Shown here: in pieces, positions 62,468 to 64,000 of the stretch
Position numbering within the stretch: position 1 is the first letter of the stretch
Layout: each line of letters opens with the position of its first letter
Assembly (NCBI GenBank): GCA_001302245.1
Contig: LGYU01000022.1
Coordinates: 1-64,000, forward strand
Direction of reading: 5' to 3'
DNA: 64,000 bases
Origin: Chitinophagaceae bacterium PMP191F
Lineage (GTDB): Bacteria > Bacteroidota > Bacteroidia > Chitinophagales > Chitinophagaceae
Position numbers and translations under genes: made by a program
Notes under the pieces: model-generated
The model's database searches: none
Told to the model about the DNA's origin: nothing
What the model saw: the letters and a program-made list of their open reading frames with translations, nothing else

Positions 62468-64000
62468 TTAAAATGGTATACCCAGGTTAATATACGATTG
62501 CAGTTTTTTGGTCTGATCACAATACATGGCACTGATCTCCAATGGTCCCAATGCAAAATTGTAAGCAAACGTAAGCGCATAACCGGAGTAAAAATTCTGG
62601 TTCTTAAAGAAATTGCTTTCACTCAGAAAATTGGTCACCATTACGTTGGCCCGTGCAGTGATATAAGTATTGCTGAAGATCTGTGTACGCAGCCCACCCT
62701 GGATCATCGCCAGGTTAGCCGTATACAATGAACCTTCCGGTAAACCGGCAAAAGTGATCTGGTTACGGAATGTTTTGGTAAGACCACCTACCACAAACTC
62801 ATTCATAATATTATTGGTATAGTGCGGATTGATACCCGCCTGCGCTGCCAGCAGCAGTGTACTGCGTTTCCATAGCGGAGTATAGCTTTCTACGTCCAGT
62901 GTGGCATGTACATAAGAGTTGGTGCCGATTTTAATGGAATCAGGATTGAGTGGCGGTACACCATTTACAGTATAGTTTACATAAGGGTGTTGACGGCTCA
63001 CAATGCCAGCTTCTGTATGCAGCTTTACACCGCGTTGCGGAAAAATAGCTTTGTCCAGTGAGTTGAGTGCATAAAATCCATAATAGGTATTAAAGTAGTT
63101 GTAGCCTCTCAGTTCCAATCCCGACGAAATAGTGGGAGAGTACCTTACCCAATCAAACCGGTGCCCCACACCAATGGTATTGGTACGGTTCATAGACACC
63201 TGGAAACGTTCGCCAACTTTGAAAAGATTCTGCTTATACAGTCCGATCTGTTTGGCATTATCGTAGTTGGTGATGTCAAAACGATCAAACTGCGTTTCCA
63301 GTACGATTGCGAAATTTTTCAGACGTCCCAGGTATTGAAGATGTTCACCGCGGATACGGAAACTCTCACCCAGGTTTATCGAAACAAGACTTCTGGAATT
63401 GGTAGCAAAGAAATTGCGGATAGTAAAATTGCCTACCAGCCCCACGCCCAGGAAGCGGTTGTAATGCAACCCGATTTTGGCAAATGCAAAAGGGTTTTCA
63501 GTAACATCAAAGATAATATTGACCGAACCATCCTGCTGTGGTATCAGCGAATATACAATACGTCGGTAATAGCGGGTGCCATAAGCCTGACGTACCATGT
63601 TGGCCAGTTGTTCGGCACTGTAATATTGCCCTGTTGCCAGGTCGAGTGTATGTACAAAAAATGAAGAAGAAGTTCTGTCCACACCATGTACTTCATATCC
63701 GCTGATCTTCACTTTGTCTACATGCGGCAACTTATCGGCATGGATAGAGTCGGGACCATAGATGGCATTGAGAGAGTCTGCCAGTCTTTTAAAGCGTGGA
63801 TACAGTCTGCGTCCTTCTTCCAGTCCCACGTCAAGAATGCCTTTAGCATCCGAAAAGCTCCCCATGTTGAATTTCTCCATGCTGAAAGGAACATAGATAT
63901 CGCACTGTGGTACTTCTTTCCTATTGTCTTCCGCTTCTCTGAAAAAAGCAACCTGTAGTAGGATTTGCAGGGCGTTGCGCACCTTTTCGGAAGGCAGCAG
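62468..64000 (-). CDS. Patatin-like phospholipase fused to POTRA and beta barrel (5' end outside window)
   Basis: The frame is open past the window edge, so only the C-terminal ~511 residues are present. The first part (VPFSMEKFNMGSFSDAKGILDVGLEEGRRLYPRFKRL) matches the end of a bacterial patatin domain; the catalytic Ser/Asp lie upstream and are not visible. A POTRA domain follows (VDKVKISGYEVHGVDRTSSSFFV, then QYYSAEQLANMVRQAYGTRYYRRIVYSL), and then a 16-strand-type BamA/Omp85-like barrel beginning NPFAFAKIGLHYNRFLG and ending LGIPF. The layout resembles PlpD-type proteins, which secrete or display a patatin lipase through their own barrel; the function here is inferred. Confidence 0.85.
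   Translation of the reverse strand: MLPSEKVRNALQILLQVAFFREAEDNRKEVPQCDIYVPFSMEKFNMGSFSDAKGILDVGLEEGRRLYPRFKRLADSLNAIYGPDSIHADKLPHVDKVKISGYEVHGVDRTSSSFFVHTLDLATGQYYSAEQLANMVRQAYGTRYYRRIVYSLIPQQDGSVNIIFDVTENPFAFAKIGLHYNRFLGVGLVGNFTIRNFFATNSRSLVSINLGESFRIRGEHLQYLGRLKNFAIVLETQFDRFDITNYDNAKQIGLYKQNLFKVGERFQVSMNRTNTIGVGHRFDWVRYSPTISSGLELRGYNYFNTYYGFYALNSLDKAIFPQRGVKLHTEAGIVSRQHPYVNYTVNGVPPLNPDSIKIGTNSYVHATLDVESYTPLWKRSTLLLAAQAGINPHYTNNIMNEFVVGGLTKTFRNQITFAGLPEGSLYTANLAMIQGGLRTQIFSNTYITARANVMVTNFLSESNFFKNQNFYSGYALTFAYNFALGPLEISAMYCDQTKKLQSYINLGIPF

Overview
The window reads as one contig from a member of the Bacteroidota, most likely Chitinophagaceae (inference from gene content, not from a database match). 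The signs are SusC/SusD pairs, STN-type TonB receptors with a FecR/ECF-sigma switch, type IX secretion (T9SS) sorting domains and a PorV-like barrel, TonB receptors with carboxypeptidase-regulatory-like N-domains, DUF3347, DUF4407 and DUF445 proteins, and promoter-like TAnnTTTG elements with little Shine-Dalgarno sequence. I see no phage genes, transposases or CRISPR arrays. The window is mostly core and accessory chromosome.

Layout. 1-5.0 kb: a truncated TlpA-type thioredoxin gene, a secreted MBG/Ig-like repeat protein and a PorV-like T9SS protein. 5.0-6.1 kb: a gene-free stretch with several hairpins. 6.1-14 kb: HEAT-like protein and polysaccharide flippase (-), a lipoprotein SAM hydrolase (+), a serine hydrolase (-), glucokinase (+) and an ABC-F ATPase (-). 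14-23 kb: DUF3347 protein, M28 peptidase, a 49-codon two-helix membrane protein not visible to length-filtered gene callers, CBM20/GH77 4-alpha-glucanotransferase, a T9SS cargo and a dipeptide epimerase. 23-32.5 kb: two TonB-type barrels, a 22-residue micro-lipoprotein between twin terminators, DUF4407 protein, membrane proteins and an SGNH hydrolase. 32.6-38 kb: tRNA-His, C-terminal processing protease, KdsC-like phosphatase and M13 peptidase. 38-39.6 kb: a secreted metzincin with a remarkable tail of nine CxH hexads followed by nine HxFD/HxYD hexads. 39.9-51.3 kb: a complete polysaccharide utilisation locus on the minus strand (sigma, FecR, STN-SusC, SusD, GH28, GH92, polysaccharide-lyase-like lipoprotein). 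51.5-53.2 kb: DUF1569, Crp/Fnr and M23 genes. 53.7-57.7 kb: fused trehalose-6-P synthase/phosphatase overlapping a GH15 gene. 57.7-62.2 kb: hutI, a 'SpecificRecomb'-family membrane protein and a formimidoylglutamase gene. The window ends inside a patatin/POTRA/beta-barrel gene (-).

How it works together. The sigma/FecR/STN-SusC trio should sense an extracellular glycan and drive the linked SusD and glycosidases. Glucokinase, MalQ, OtsAB and GH15 handle intracellular glucose, maltodextrin and trehalose. PorV and the T9SS-tagged proteins point to an active type IX secretion route. HutI and HutG catalyse the last two steps of histidine breakdown.

The strongest unexplained signals are the dual-hexad metzincin tail, a family of mosaic intergenic repeats that recurs in at least five gaps, the micro-lipoprotein framed by twin terminators, and the exported SAM hydrolase.
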